Assembly (NCBI GenBank): GCA_035764725.1
Contig: DASTYT010000101.1
Span: 20,515-84,514, forward strand
DNA length: 64,000 nt
Direction: 5' to 3'
Origin: Candidatus Methylomirabilota bacterium
GTDB lineage: Bacteria; Methylomirabilota; Methylomirabilia; Rokubacteriales; CSP1-6
Positions within the stretch are counted from its first letter, which is position 1. Each line of letters opens with the position of its first letter. The position numbers and the translations under genes are program-made. The notes beneath the pieces were generated by a model that saw only the letters and a program-made list of their open reading frames with translations, was not told where the DNA came from and did no database searches. Below, piece by piece: positions 1 through 8,672 of the stretch.

Positions 1-970
1 GCTCGAGAGGGCCCGCCACGCCTACGCGAATCCGCGTGCCGCGCGGCAGGTTCGAGTGCGGCGTCGCCATGCCCCAGTGATAGCCGCGGCCGGGCGCCTC
101 GGTGGCGCGCGCGAAGGCCGAGCCGATCATCACGGCGTCGGCGCCCGAGGCGAGCGCCTTGCAGATGTCACCCCCCGTGGTCATGCCGCCGTCGGTGATG
201 ATGGGCACGTACCGGCCGGTGCGCTTGTAGTAGAAGTCGCGCGCCGCCGCCGAGTCCGCGGTGGCGGTGACTTGCGGCACGCCCAGGCCCAGCACCTCGC
301 GGCTGGTGCACGCCGCGCCGGGCCCCACGCCGATCAGGAGCGCGTCGGCGCCGCACTCCATGAGCTCGAGGCACGCCTCGTACGTCACGACGTTGCCGAT
401 GATGAGGGGAATGGCGAGGTTTTTCTTGAGGCGCTTGAGATCCACCGGCGTGTATTCGGTGGCGATGTGGCGCGCGGTGGTGACGGTGGACTGCACCACG
501 AAGAAGTCCGCCCCCGCCTCCTCGGCGATCTTGGCGAAGCGCTCGGCCCGCTGGGGGATCGACGAGACCACCACGGGTCCGCCGCCCTTCTTGATCTCGG
601 AGATCCGCTTGTGGATCAACTCTTCCTTGATCGGCTCGCTGTAGATGCCCTGGATGATCTTGGTGGCTTCTTCGAGGCTGGCCGAGGTAATGCGGTCGAG
701 CACCTCGTCGGGATTCTCGTAGCGGGAGAAGATGCCTTCGAGATTGAGAACGGCGAGCCCGCCGTGCTTGCCCATCTCGATGGCGAGGCGCGGGCTGACC
801 ACGCCGTCCATGGCGGCGGCGATGATGGGGATCTGGAAGCGATGGCCGCAAAGGTCCCAGGAGATGTCGACCTCGCTGGGATTGATGGTGACCGATCCGG
901 GGACCAGCGCGATGTCATCGAACCCGTACGCGGCCCGCGCCTTCCGCCCCCGTCCGACCCACATCCCCAT
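1..970 (-). CDS. guaB3: GuaB3-type IMP dehydrogenase-related protein (partial, C-terminus missing)
   Basis: The gene runs off the left edge; about 323 N-terminal residues are present. It is a (beta/alpha)8-barrel protein of the IMP dehydrogenase/GMP reductase family, which oxidises or reduces purine monophosphates with NAD(P) in the cytosol. The loop GVGPGAACTSR carries the expected catalytic Cys near residue 221, followed by an ITDGGM strand and a GSAFA phosphate-binding segment. No CBS pair is inserted in the barrel, which separates it from canonical GuaB and fits the GuaB3 subfamily. Two in-frame ATGs lie at 970 and 964; 970 is used. A strong promoter lies 98 bases upstream, so the gene is probably transcribed separately from coaX. 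Whether it acts as an IMP dehydrogenase or a GMP reductase cannot be decided from the sequence. Confidence 0.88.
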   Translation of the reverse strand, partial: MGMWVGRGRKARAAYGFDDIALVPGSVTINPSEVDISWDLCGHRFQIPIIAAAMDGVVSPRLAIEMGKHGGLAVLNLEGIFSRYENPDEVLDRITSASLEEATKIIQGIYSEPIKEELIHKRISEIKKGGGPVVVSSIPQRAERFAKIAEEAGADFFVVQSTVTTARHIATEYTPVDLKRLKKNLAIPLIIGNVVTYEACLELMECGADALLIGVGPGAACTSREVLGLGVPQVTATADSAAARDFYYKRTGRYVPIITDGGMTTGGDICKALASGADAVMIGSAFARATEAPGRGYHWGMATPHSNLPRGTRIRVGVAGPLE

Positions 971-1067
971 GCCGTCGTCCTCCCCCCGACCGCCGCACGG
1001 GGCGGCCGCCCCAGACCCGATATTTAGAGAGCTCCCGCCGAACCCATACCGTATTTAGTAGGGACTG

Positions 1068-1096
1068 AGTATAAGGGGGGCTCCCGACCCTGTCAA
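1068..1096 (-). promoter_or_regulatory. Sigma-70-type promoter for guaB3
   Basis: On the minus strand TTGACA (1096-1091) and TATACT (1073-1068) are separated by exactly 17 bases. The -35 is a perfect match and the -10 matches five of six. It begins just after the coaX stop codon, giving a leader of about 90 bases before guaB3. The leader contains two CTAAATA direct repeats (around 1055 and 1024), each followed by a CGG-rich stretch. Confidence 0.75.
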
Positions 1097-1100
1097 TCGG

Positions 1101-1871
1101 TTATCCCGCGCGGCCGTGCTTCCAGATGAGCCGCAGCCCCTCGAGGCGCAGGTCGGGGTTGACGATCTGGATGCTGCGCGCGACCTCACGCATCTGCGGG
1201 GCGAGCCCGCCGGTGCCGATCACCTTCACGTCGCCCTCGATCTCGCGCCGCATGCGCTCGATGAGGCCGTCGACGAGCCCGGCGTAGCCCAGCACCGCGC
1301 CGGACTGGATGTTGGTGGCGGTGTTGCGGCCCACTGCGGTGGCCGGCGCGACCAGCTCGACTCGATAGAGGCGCGCGGCCCGGGCGATCAGCGCCTCGGC
1401 GGCGGTGGCGATGCCGGGCGCGATGGCGCCGCCGATGAACTCGCCCCGCGCGTTCACGCAATCGAAGTTCGTGGCGGTGCCGAAATCCACCACGATGCAG
1501 GGCGGCCCGTAGATCGTCTTCGCGGCCACCGCGTTGCAGACGCGATCCGCGCCGACCTCGGGGGGATTGTCCACCGCGAGCGTGATGGGCACGTTGACGC
1601 CGGATTGCACGCTGAACGGCGTCACGCCGAAGTACGCCTCGATCATTCGCTCGAGCGTGCGCTGCACCGGCGGCACCACGTTAGAGATGGCCACGTCCGT
1701 GATCTGTCCGGGCTCGATGCCCCGCGAGCGGAGGAGGGTGTGGATGAAGAGCCCGTACTCGTCGGAAGTCTGCTCGCGTCGGCTCGTCAGGCGCCACGAG
1801 GCGATCAGCTTGGCGCCGTCGTGCACGCCCACGCTGGTATTGGTGTTGCCGACCTCAAGCAGCAGGAGCAC
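1101..1871 (-). CDS. coaX: Type III pantothenate kinase
   Basis: This is an ASKHA-fold kinase that phosphorylates pantothenate, the first committed step of coenzyme A synthesis. It is 256 residues long, normal for the family, if started at the GTG at 1871, which directly precedes the first beta strand. The phosphate motif reads EVGNTN near residue 6, then GADRV in the substrate region and VVDFGTATNFD in the second phosphate site. In most family members the residue before VGNTN is the catalytic Asp; here it is Glu, a conservative but notable change. The start overlaps the end of birA by 17 bases, so translation is probably coupled in a valS-birA-coaX unit. The birA-coaX pairing is common in bacteria. 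Confidence 0.93.
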   Translation of the reverse strand: MLLLLEVGNTNTSVGVHDGAKLIASWRLTSRREQTSDEYGLFIHTLLRSRGIEPGQITDVAISNVVPPVQRTLERMIEAYFGVTPFSVQSGVNVPITLAVDNPPEVGADRVCNAVAAKTIYGPPCIVVDFGTATNFDCVNARGEFIGGAIAPGIATAAEALIARAARLYRVELVAPATAVGRNTATNIQSGAVLGYAGLVDGLIERMRREIEGDVKVIGTGGLAPQMREVARSIQIVNPDLRLEGLRLIWKHGRAG

Positions 1872-2619
1872 CGGCGATCTCCCCCGAGACCACGCGCAGC
1901 AGCGCGCCGTCCTCCGCACGCACGAGCAACGCTCCGGTCTCGTCGAGGTCCACGGCCACGCCCTCGCGCCCGTCGGCGGCGCGGACGCGCGCGCCCAGGG
2001 TCACGCTGTGGCGCCGCCAAGCCGCGCGCAGATCCTCGCTCCCGGCAAGGAACTCGCGATAGCGCGCGTCGAGGGTCTCGAGCAGCGTCTCGAGCAGACG
2101 CTCCCGGTCGTGGACGCGTCCGGTGAGCAGGCGTAGCGACGAGGCGCGTCCCGCCACGTCGGGCGGGAACGACTCCTGGTTCACGTTGAGGCCGATGCCG
2201 AGGATCACCCGATCGACGCCGCCGTCGGCTCGAGTGGCCGCTTCGGCGAGCACGCCGCAGACCTTCCGCTCCCCCACCATCACGTCATTGGGCCAGCGCA
2301 TGCCGGGCGTCAGGCCGGTTGCCGCCGCCACCGCGTCGATCACGGCGAGGCCACCGACCAGACTGAGCTGGGGCATGCGTATGGAGGCCACGGGAGGCCG
2401 CAGCAGCACTGACAGGAGCAGACTCTGCCCTGGCTGGTCCCACCAGCCTCGCCCGAGCCGCCCGCGGCCGGCGCGCTGGTGTCGGGCGGTCACCACCACG
2501 CCGTCCGGGGCGCCCTCGGCGGCGAGCCGCGCGACCTCGGCCTGGGTGGAGCCCACCTCGTCGAGCGCGTGGATGACCCGGCCGATGAGGCGGGCACCCC
2601 CGCGCGCCACCCCGCTCAC
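1855..2619 (-). CDS. birA: Biotin--[acetyl-CoA-carboxylase] ligase
   Basis: Biotin protein ligase activates biotin as biotinyl-AMP and attaches it to the carrier lysine of biotin-dependent carboxylases. At 254 residues it is the short class I form: it opens directly with the catalytic domain (DEVGSTQAE) and has no N-terminal winged-helix repressor domain. Visible motifs are the biotinyl-AMP loop RAGRGRLGRGW, the WPNDVMV strand, the GVLAEA segment and GIGLNVNQ, followed by the small SH3-like C-terminal domain. The GTG start at 2619 overlaps the valS stop as GTGA; no better start lies upstream in frame without entering valS. Its product probably cannot regulate biotin genes because the DNA-binding domain is absent. 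Confidence 0.94.
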   Translation of the reverse strand: MSGVARGGARLIGRVIHALDEVGSTQAEVARLAAEGAPDGVVVTARHQRAGRGRLGRGWWDQPGQSLLLSVLLRPPVASIRMPQLSLVGGLAVIDAVAAATGLTPGMRWPNDVMVGERKVCGVLAEAATRADGGVDRVILGIGLNVNQESFPPDVAGRASSLRLLTGRVHDRERLLETLLETLDARYREFLAGSEDLRAAWRRHSVTLGARVRAADGREGVAVDLDETGALLVRAEDGALLRVVSGEIAGAPAA

Positions 2620-5243
2620 GTGAGCGCGGCGAGGCTGGCGGTGAGCTTCTCGCGGACGGCCTGCTGCTCGCCGAGGCGCTCGCGCTCGCGGGCCACGATC
2701 TCCGCGGGCGCCCGCTCCACGAAGTCGGGGCGCGCGAGCTTGCCCTCGATGAACGCGATCTCCTTCGCCGCCTTGTCGATCTCCTTGGCAAGGCGCTGCC
2801 GCTCGGCAGCCAGATCCACCACACCCTCGAGCCGCACGTACACCTCGGCCCCCTGGGCCACCGCAAGCGCGGACTGGGGCGGTCGCACCGCGGCGGGATC
2901 CACGGTGATGCTGGCCCGGGCGAGCGTGCCCATCAGGGGGGCCGCCTCGCGGAGCGCGGCCGCGTCGAGGCCCGGCCCCGGGCGCACGATCGCCGCCAGC
3001 TCGACGGCGGGCGGAATGCGGCTCTCGCTGCGGATGGTGCGGATGGCGCTCACGATCGCGATCACACCGCTCATCCAGGTCTCGGCCTCCGTGTCGTGGC
3101 CCTTCCGCGAGGCCTTGGGGAACGCGGCGATCATGATCGAGTCGGGACCGCCCGCCGGTCGAGGCAGCCGCTGCCAGATGTCCTCCGAGATGAAGGGCAT
3201 CAGGGGATGCAGCAGCCGCAGGGTGGTGTCGAGCGTCTCGACCAGGGTGTGCTGCGTCACCGCGCGAGCAAGGGGATCTTCCTTCTGATAGAGCGAGCGC
3301 TTGGCGATCTCGAGATACCAGTCGCAGAGCTCGTGCCACAGGAACTGGTACACCGCGGACGCGGCGTCGTTGAGCCGATAGGTGTCGAGCGCGCGCCGCA
3401 CCTCGCGCGTCGCCGCGGCGGCGCGGCTACGAATCCATCGGTCGGCGACCGTCGGCGTGCCCTTGCGCGCGAGCTTCGGGTCATAGCCGTCGAGATTCGA
3501 GAGGACGAGCCGCGAGGCGTTCCAGAGCTTGTTGGCGAAGTTCCGGTTGCCCTCGATGCGCTCCTCGGAGAGGCGCACGTCCCGTCCCTGGGCGGCCATC
3601 GCCGCGAGGGTGAATCGGAAGGCATCGGTCCCGTACTGGTCCATGACCTGGAGCGGATCCACCACGTTGCCCTTGGACTTCGACATCTTCCGCCCTTCCG
3701 CATCGCGGACGAGGGCGTGCATGTAGACGTCGTGGAAGGGCGGCTCGCCCATGACCTTGAGCCCGAACATCACCATGCGCGCCACCCAGAAGAAGATGAT
3801 GTCGAAGCCGGTGACGAGGCAGGACGTCGGGTAGAAGGTCTTGAGCTCCGGCGTGGAGTCCGGCCAGCCCAGGGTGGAGAACGGCCAGAGGCCGGACGAG
3901 AACCAGGTGTCGAGCACGTCCGGGTCCTGCCGGAGCGCGCCGCCGCACTTGGGACAGGCGGTGGGGTCCGTGCGCGAAACGATGACCTCGCCGTCCTTGT
4001 CGCAGTGCCAGGCGGGAATGCGATGCCCCCACCAGAGCTGGCGTGAGATGGTCCAGTCCCGGTATTGCTCCATCCAGGCGTAATAGGTCTTGGTCCAACC
4101 CCGCGGGATGATCTTGATCTTGCCCGAGCGCACCGCCTTGACGGCGGGTTCGGCGAGGGGCTTGATGCGCACGTACCACTGCTTGGAGACGAGTGGCTCC
4201 ACCACCGTCTTGCAGCGATAGCAGACGCCCACCGCGTGACGATAGGGCTCGATGTGGTCGATGAGCCCGAGCGCCTGCATGTCCTCAACGATGCGCTTGC
4301 GGCACTCGAAGCGGTCCATGCCCGCGTACTTCCCCGCCGCCGCCGTCATCTTGCCGTCAAAGCCGATCACGGTGCGGATCGGCAAGTTGTGGCGCTTGCC
4401 GATCTCGAAGTCGGTCGGGTCGTGTCCGGGCGTCACCTTGATCACGCCGGTGCCGAACTTGGGATCCACCGCCGCGTCCGCCACCACCTGGATGGTGATG
4501 GTCCCCTCCACTGACGGGATCTCGAGCATCTTCCCCACATACTTCCGGTAGCGCCGGTCCTTGGGATGCACGGCGAGGGCCGTGTCACCGAGCTTGGTCT
4601 CAGGCCGCACGGTGCCGAGGGTGAGCGGGCCGTACTTGATGTACACGAACTCGCCGTCACGCTCCTCGCGCTCCACCTCGAGCTCGGAGAGCACCGTCTG
4701 GCAACGCGGGCACCAGTTGACGATGTAGTCGCCGCGGTAGATGAGCTTGTCTTCCCACAGGCGCACGAAGACTTCGCGCACCGCCGCGGAGAGCCCCGCG
4801 TCCATCGTGAAGCGCTCGCGCTCCCAGTCGCAGGAGGCGCCCAGACGCTTGAGCTGCTTGACGATGGTGCCCCCCGACTCCTCCTTCCACTTCCAGACGC
4901 GCTGGAGGAACGCCTCGCGGCCGAGGTCGTCCTTGGTCTTGCCCTCGTCGGCGAGCTGCCGCTCCACCACGTACTGGGTGGCGATGCCGGCATGGTCGGT
5001 GCCGAATTGCCAGAGCGTGTTGTACCCGTCCATCCGCTTGTAGCGGATGAGCACGTCCTGGATGGTGAAGTTGTACGCGTGCCCCATGTGGAGGAACCCC
5101 GTCACGTTCGGCGGGGGACACACGATGCAGTAGGGCTTGCCGGCGGCCTTGGCGTCCGCGCGGAAGTATCCCCGCCGCTCCCACTCGGCGTACCACTGCG
5201 GCTCGACGCGCGTGGGATCGTAGCGGTCGGAGATTTCCGTCAT
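2616..5243 (-). CDS. valS: Valyl-tRNA synthetase
   Basis: This class I aminoacyl-tRNA synthetase charges tRNA-Val in the cytosol. It is 875 residues long, full length for the bacterial enzyme. Order of parts: the HIGH-type motif FLHMGHAYN near residue 50, the CP1 editing domain (RPETKLGDTA), a knuckle CPKCGG, the KMSKSKGN motif near residue 518, the anticodon-binding helical domain, and a C-terminal coiled coil (about residues 805-870) typical of ValRS. It heads a coupled unit with birA (GTGA overlap) and coaX. Ten bases upstream another minus-strand gene ends, so it may share that gene's transcript. Confidence 0.97.
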   Translation of the reverse strand: MTEISDRYDPTRVEPQWYAEWERRGYFRADAKAAGKPYCIVCPPPNVTGFLHMGHAYNFTIQDVLIRYKRMDGYNTLWQFGTDHAGIATQYVVERQLADEGKTKDDLGREAFLQRVWKWKEESGGTIVKQLKRLGASCDWERERFTMDAGLSAAVREVFVRLWEDKLIYRGDYIVNWCPRCQTVLSELEVEREERDGEFVYIKYGPLTLGTVRPETKLGDTALAVHPKDRRYRKYVGKMLEIPSVEGTITIQVVADAAVDPKFGTGVIKVTPGHDPTDFEIGKRHNLPIRTVIGFDGKMTAAAGKYAGMDRFECRKRIVEDMQALGLIDHIEPYRHAVGVCYRCKTVVEPLVSKQWYVRIKPLAEPAVKAVRSGKIKIIPRGWTKTYYAWMEQYRDWTISRQLWWGHRIPAWHCDKDGEVIVSRTDPTACPKCGGALRQDPDVLDTWFSSGLWPFSTLGWPDSTPELKTFYPTSCLVTGFDIIFFWVARMVMFGLKVMGEPPFHDVYMHALVRDAEGRKMSKSKGNVVDPLQVMDQYGTDAFRFTLAAMAAQGRDVRLSEERIEGNRNFANKLWNASRLVLSNLDGYDPKLARKGTPTVADRWIRSRAAAATREVRRALDTYRLNDAASAVYQFLWHELCDWYLEIAKRSLYQKEDPLARAVTQHTLVETLDTTLRLLHPLMPFISEDIWQRLPRPAGGPDSIMIAAFPKASRKGHDTEAETWMSGVIAIVSAIRTIRSESRIPPAVELAAIVRPGPGLDAAALREAAPLMGTLARASITVDPAAVRPPQSALAVAQGAEVYVRLEGVVDLAAERQRLAKEIDKAAKEIAFIEGKLARPDFVERAPAEIVARERERLGEQQAVREKLTASLAALT

Positions 5244-5253
5244 GATTATCGCG

Positions 5254-6306
5254 TCATTGTAGCACGGGGGCCGCGCCGGCCAGCCGCCACCCGCGCGGCT
5301 GCCGGTTCCAGACGAGCGACCATGGGCTGCGGCTGGCCGCGCCGTGGTCCGGGCGCTCCTGGGTCGCGGCCACCATCACGCTGCTCGGGGTCTCCGCGTT
5401 GGCCACGTCACACGCCGGCTCGGGCACGAGACCGCCGGGGAGCCGGGCGCGCAGCGAGGCGTCGGGCACCAGCTCGGCAAGGGCCCGCCGGTCGCCGCTC
5501 TCCACCGCCGCGAAGAAGCGCGTGACCTCGCGCGAAAGGTCCCGGTGCCATGCGTTGATCGTCTGCCGACGGACGCTCGTGATACCCTCCGCACCCTGGC
5601 GGAACACTTCCTCCTGCTCGGTCTGGCCATCGCAGCCCGGCTTCCAGCCGGGATAGCGCAGGTCGTAGCGCACGTCGATCTCGCCGACGCTGAGCCGCCA
5701 GTCCGCTGCGCGCAGGCCGTCGGGGAACGCCAACTCGGTGCTCCATGTCCGGCTGAAGCCAGCCGGCTCGGCGCGCCAGACGTCCACGCGCAACGGATAG
5801 CGGCGCGCCGCCACGGGTGCGCCGACCCACGTGAGCGCGAGCTGGGGCGAGCCGTCGCGCGCGGAGGGCCAGGAATAGGCCTCCGGTGTCCCCGGGTGCG
5901 TGATGGTGCGCGTGAGGGCGGCGGCGGCCCCGGTGCCGGTGAACACGCGCACCGACCCCGGGCCGTCGATACCGTTGAGCCCGTAGAGGGCGACGGTGAG
6001 CGCGCGCGGCCCCTCCGCTCCGAGCCGGAGCACGCGGAAGCGCGCGCCGCCCCATGCGGAGTTGAAGCCCTCGAGGCGCTCCTGGATGAAGTCGGGGCCG
6101 GCGAAGATCCCGCCGCCCCGCAGGTTCTCCACGATCTCGTCGTCGACGAGGCGGTAGAGGCCGCCCACCGCCTCCTCGCTCGGCGCCGGCCCGAGCCGCG
6201 CGGCCTGGTCGCGGTAGTCCTCGAGCCCGTCGGTGGCGGCCAGCGCGGGCGCCGCGCACAACGCGACCAGGGTCAAGAGCCGCGGAAGCAGGCGTGCGGG
6301 CCCCAT
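5254..6306 (-). CDS. Secreted protein of unknown function with NTF2/SnoaL-like C-terminus
   Basis: I do not recognise this family. The 350-residue product opens with MGPARLLPRLLTLVAL and a signal peptide ending near APALAA, so it is probably exported to the periplasm. The middle holds beta-rich stretches. The last 100 residues start with a helix (REVTRFFAAVESGDRRALAEL) and end in a WRLAG strand, a pattern seen in NTF2/SnoaL-like domains; this is a weak structural guess. The open frame continues upstream antisense to lptFG but the ATG at 6306 is the only start that gives a signal peptide. It is divergent from lptFG across a 27-base gap holding a palindrome. It ends 10 bases before valS. Confidence 0.6.
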   Translation of the reverse strand: MGPARLLPRLLTLVALCAAPALAATDGLEDYRDQAARLGPAPSEEAVGGLYRLVDDEIVENLRGGGIFAGPDFIQERLEGFNSAWGGARFRVLRLGAEGPRALTVALYGLNGIDGPGSVRVFTGTGAAAALTRTITHPGTPEAYSWPSARDGSPQLALTWVGAPVAARRYPLRVDVWRAEPAGFSRTWSTELAFPDGLRAADWRLSVGEIDVRYDLRYPGWKPGCDGQTEQEEVFRQGAEGITSVRRQTINAWHRDLSREVTRFFAAVESGDRRALAELVPDASLRARLPGGLVPEPACDVANAETPSSVMVAATQERPDHGAASRSPWSLVWNRQPRGWRLAGAAPVLQ

Positions 6307-6311
6307 TACCG

Positions 6312-6329
6312 CCTCATCGTACAATGAGG
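6312..6329. promoter_or_regulatory. Palindrome in the divergent 27-base gap upstream of lptFG
   Basis: CCTCAT (6312-6317) and ATGAGG (6324-6329) form a perfect 6-base inverted repeat around CGTACA. The right half contains TACAAT (6320-6325), a good plus-strand -10 hexamer 8 bases before the lptFG start, although no clear -35 is seen. The location fits an operator or a compact divergent promoter; it is also close to the ribosome-binding sequence GAGGGGAG of lptFG. Confidence 0.35.
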
Positions 6330-6333
6330 GGAG

Positions 6334-8658
6334 ATGGGTCGCATCATCGACCGGTACATCCTGTCGGAGCTCCTGAGCCCGTTCTCCATGGGTGTCGGGG
6401 TCTTCACCTTCTTCCTCGTCATCGACCGGATCTACCACCTCACCGAGCTGGTCATCACCAAGGGTGTCCCGTTCTTCCTGGTGCTGGCTTTGCTGGGTTT
6501 CACCCTGCCCGCCTTCCTCGCCCTCACCCTGCCGATGGCACTGCTCGTCGCCGTCCTCATCGTCGGTGGCCGGCTGGCAGGGGACATGGAGGTGACGGCC
6601 TTCAAGGCTTCCGGGGTGAGTCCGCTGCGCCTGCTCCGGCCATTCCTGGCCGCGGGGATCGTGGTCGCGCTGATCTCGGGCATGCTCTCGATCTGGATCG
6701 CACCCATGGGCAATCGCTTGTTCCAGCAGCAGCTCTTCCAGATCCTCAAGTCGCGCGCGGCCACCGGGCTCAAGGAGCGCATCTTCAGCGCCTCGTTCGG
6801 GCAGTTCACAATCTATGTCCAGGACATCAGCGCCTCCCAGGTCGCCCTCAAGGGCCTCCTCGTCTCCGATGAGCGGGATCCCGCGCTCTCCCGCGTGATC
6901 GTGGCGAAGGAGGGCCGCCTCCTCACCGACGAGGAGCAAGGGCGCATCACTCTGCGCTTCATCGACGGCCAGATCAGCGAGGCCGACGTGGCCGACGGGC
7001 GGCGCGCGCGCTTCACCGACTTCAGCCTCTACGACATGAATCTGCCGCTGGAATCGCCGCTGGCCACCTCGTCGCAGAAGGAGAAGCCCGAGCGTGACCT
7101 GCCGTTGAGCCAGCTGGGCCCGCAGGCACGCGAGCTCGCCGCCCAGGGCCAGCCCGTGACCGCCTACTACGTGGAGTTCCACAAGCGCTTCGCGCTGCCG
7201 GTGGCGGCGATCGTGTTCGTGCTCGTGGGCTTCCCACTCGGCATCCGCAGCCAGGCCCGCGGGGGCGGCGGGCGTGGCCTCGCGCTCGCGGTCAGTCTCG
7301 GCATCGTCGTGTCCTATTACATGGTGTTCACGACCCTCGAGGGCATGTCGCTCCGCGGCCGGGTCCCGCCCTGGCTCGGCATCTGGCTCCCCGACGCCAT
7401 CTTCCTCGTCGCCGGCCTCCTGCTGATCGCGGCCACCACCGTGGGGATGCCCACCGGCTGGGTGCACCGGCTTTGGCACTTGCGCGACGTGTTCCGGGCG
7501 CGCATTCCGGCATGGCGTATTCCGTGGCGACGGAGCGAGGAGGCCGAGGCGGGGCGGAGCCGGCGGCGGGCCTCCACGTTCATCATCGACCGCTACCTGC
7601 TCCGCGAGTACGTGAAGTTCATCGGCGTCTGCGTCGGCGTGGCGGCGGTGCTGTTCCTCGTCGTCGATCTCCTCCAGACGCTCGACCGCTTCCTGCGCAT
7701 CAAGCCGCCCTTCACCTACATCCTCCAGCACTTCATCTTCCGGCTCCCCGGCGCGCTCTACGACGGGCTGCCCATCATGGTGCTGATCGCGACGCTGTTC
7801 CTGTTCTTGTCGCTGACGCGCGCCCACGAGCTCGACGCGCTCAAGGCGGCGGGGATGAGCCTCTACCGCGTGAGCGTGCCGATCCTCCTCCTCGCCCTCG
7901 CGCTGAGCATCGCCGCCGGCATCTTCCAGGAGACCGCCCTGCCCGCGATCAACGCGCGCGCGGAGGAGATCGACCGCGTGAAGATCCGCGGCAATCTGCC
8001 GCGCCATCTCCAGAAGCGCAACCAGCTCTGGTATCGGTCCACCGACACCCGCTTCTGGCGGATGGAGCTGCTCGATCCCGTCGAACGCTCGGTCGACGGG
8101 CTCCTGCTCCTCGAGGTGGACCAGAACTTCCAGCTCATGAGCCGTCTCGACGCCAAGCAGGCGAAGTGGACGCCGGGGGGCTGGGAGCTGAGCCAGGGCT
8201 TCATGCGCCCTGTCGTCAAGGGCACACGGATGGAATCCAAGCCCTTCGAGCGCATGGTGCTGAAGATGCCGGAGGACATCCAGGACTTCACCAACGTGCA
8301 GAATCCGCCCGAGATCATGAGCTTCTTCGAGCTGCGCGCCTACGTGCAGAAGCTCCAGGAGACGGGTCACCAGGCCGGCAAGTACATCGTGGAGCTCTAT
8401 TCCAAGCTCTCGTTCCCCCTCATACACCTGATCATGGCGCTGGTAGCGATCCCCTTCGCTCTGGTCTCCCCGCGCAGCGGCGGCCGCGCTCTCGGCATCG
8501 CGATCGCGATTGTGATCTCGGTGGGGTACTGGCTCGTGCACTACATGGCGGTGGCCTTCGCCAAGGCCGATCTCTTGCCGCCCTTCCTCGCTGCGTGGAC
8601 GGCCAACGTCGTCTTCGCGGGGCTGGGCACGGCGCTCTTCCTCCGGATCCGCACCTGA
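6334..8658 (+). CDS. lptFG: Fused LptF-LptG lipopolysaccharide export permease
   Basis: The two inner-membrane permease subunits of the Lpt machine, normally separate proteins of about 360 residues, are joined here in one 774-residue chain. Residues 1 to about 385 form an LptF-like half (start MGRIIDRYILSELL; helices near 15-35, 45-75, 95-120; a periplasmic jellyroll about 130-270; three more helices about 275-385). A basic linker (about 385-410, WRRSEEAEAGRSRRR) leads to an LptG-like half beginning TFIIDRYLLREYVKF, with the same helix-jellyroll-helix plan up to 774. No stop or restart lies between the halves. With LptB it should power LPS extraction toward LptC and LptA, encoded at 17.7-19.7 kb. 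A GAGGGGAG ribosome-binding site precedes the ATG. Confidence 0.9.
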   Translation: MGRIIDRYILSELLSPFSMGVGVFTFFLVIDRIYHLTELVITKGVPFFLVLALLGFTLPAFLALTLPMALLVAVLIVGGRLAGDMEVTAFKASGVSPLRLLRPFLAAGIVVALISGMLSIWIAPMGNRLFQQQLFQILKSRAATGLKERIFSASFGQFTIYVQDISASQVALKGLLVSDERDPALSRVIVAKEGRLLTDEEQGRITLRFIDGQISEADVADGRRARFTDFSLYDMNLPLESPLATSSQKEKPERDLPLSQLGPQARELAAQGQPVTAYYVEFHKRFALPVAAIVFVLVGFPLGIRSQARGGGGRGLALAVSLGIVVSYYMVFTTLEGMSLRGRVPPWLGIWLPDAIFLVAGLLLIAATTVGMPTGWVHRLWHLRDVFRARIPAWRIPWRRSEEAEAGRSRRRASTFIIDRYLLREYVKFIGVCVGVAAVLFLVVDLLQTLDRFLRIKPPFTYILQHFIFRLPGALYDGLPIMVLIATLFLFLSLTRAHELDALKAAGMSLYRVSVPILLLALALSIAAGIFQETALPAINARAEEIDRVKIRGNLPRHLQKRNQLWYRSTDTRFWRMELLDPVERSVDGLLLLEVDQNFQLMSRLDAKQAKWTPGGWELSQGFMRPVVKGTRMESKPFERMVLKMPEDIQDFTNVQNPPEIMSFFELRAYVQKLQETGHQAGKYIVELYSKLSFPLIHLIMALVAIPFALVSPRSGGRALGIAIAIVISVGYWLVHYMAVAFAKADLLPPFLAAWTANVVFAGLGTALFLRIRT

Positions 8659-8672
8659 GCGTTGGCCGCCGC

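Noticed and set aside
5254-8541. Open frame of 1095 codons on the minus strand spanning lptFG
   Set aside because: Upstream of 6306 it is antisense to lptFG, rich in Arg/His/Glu/Asp and without any motif; GC-rich codon structure keeps the reverse frame open. Only the part from 6306 is kept.
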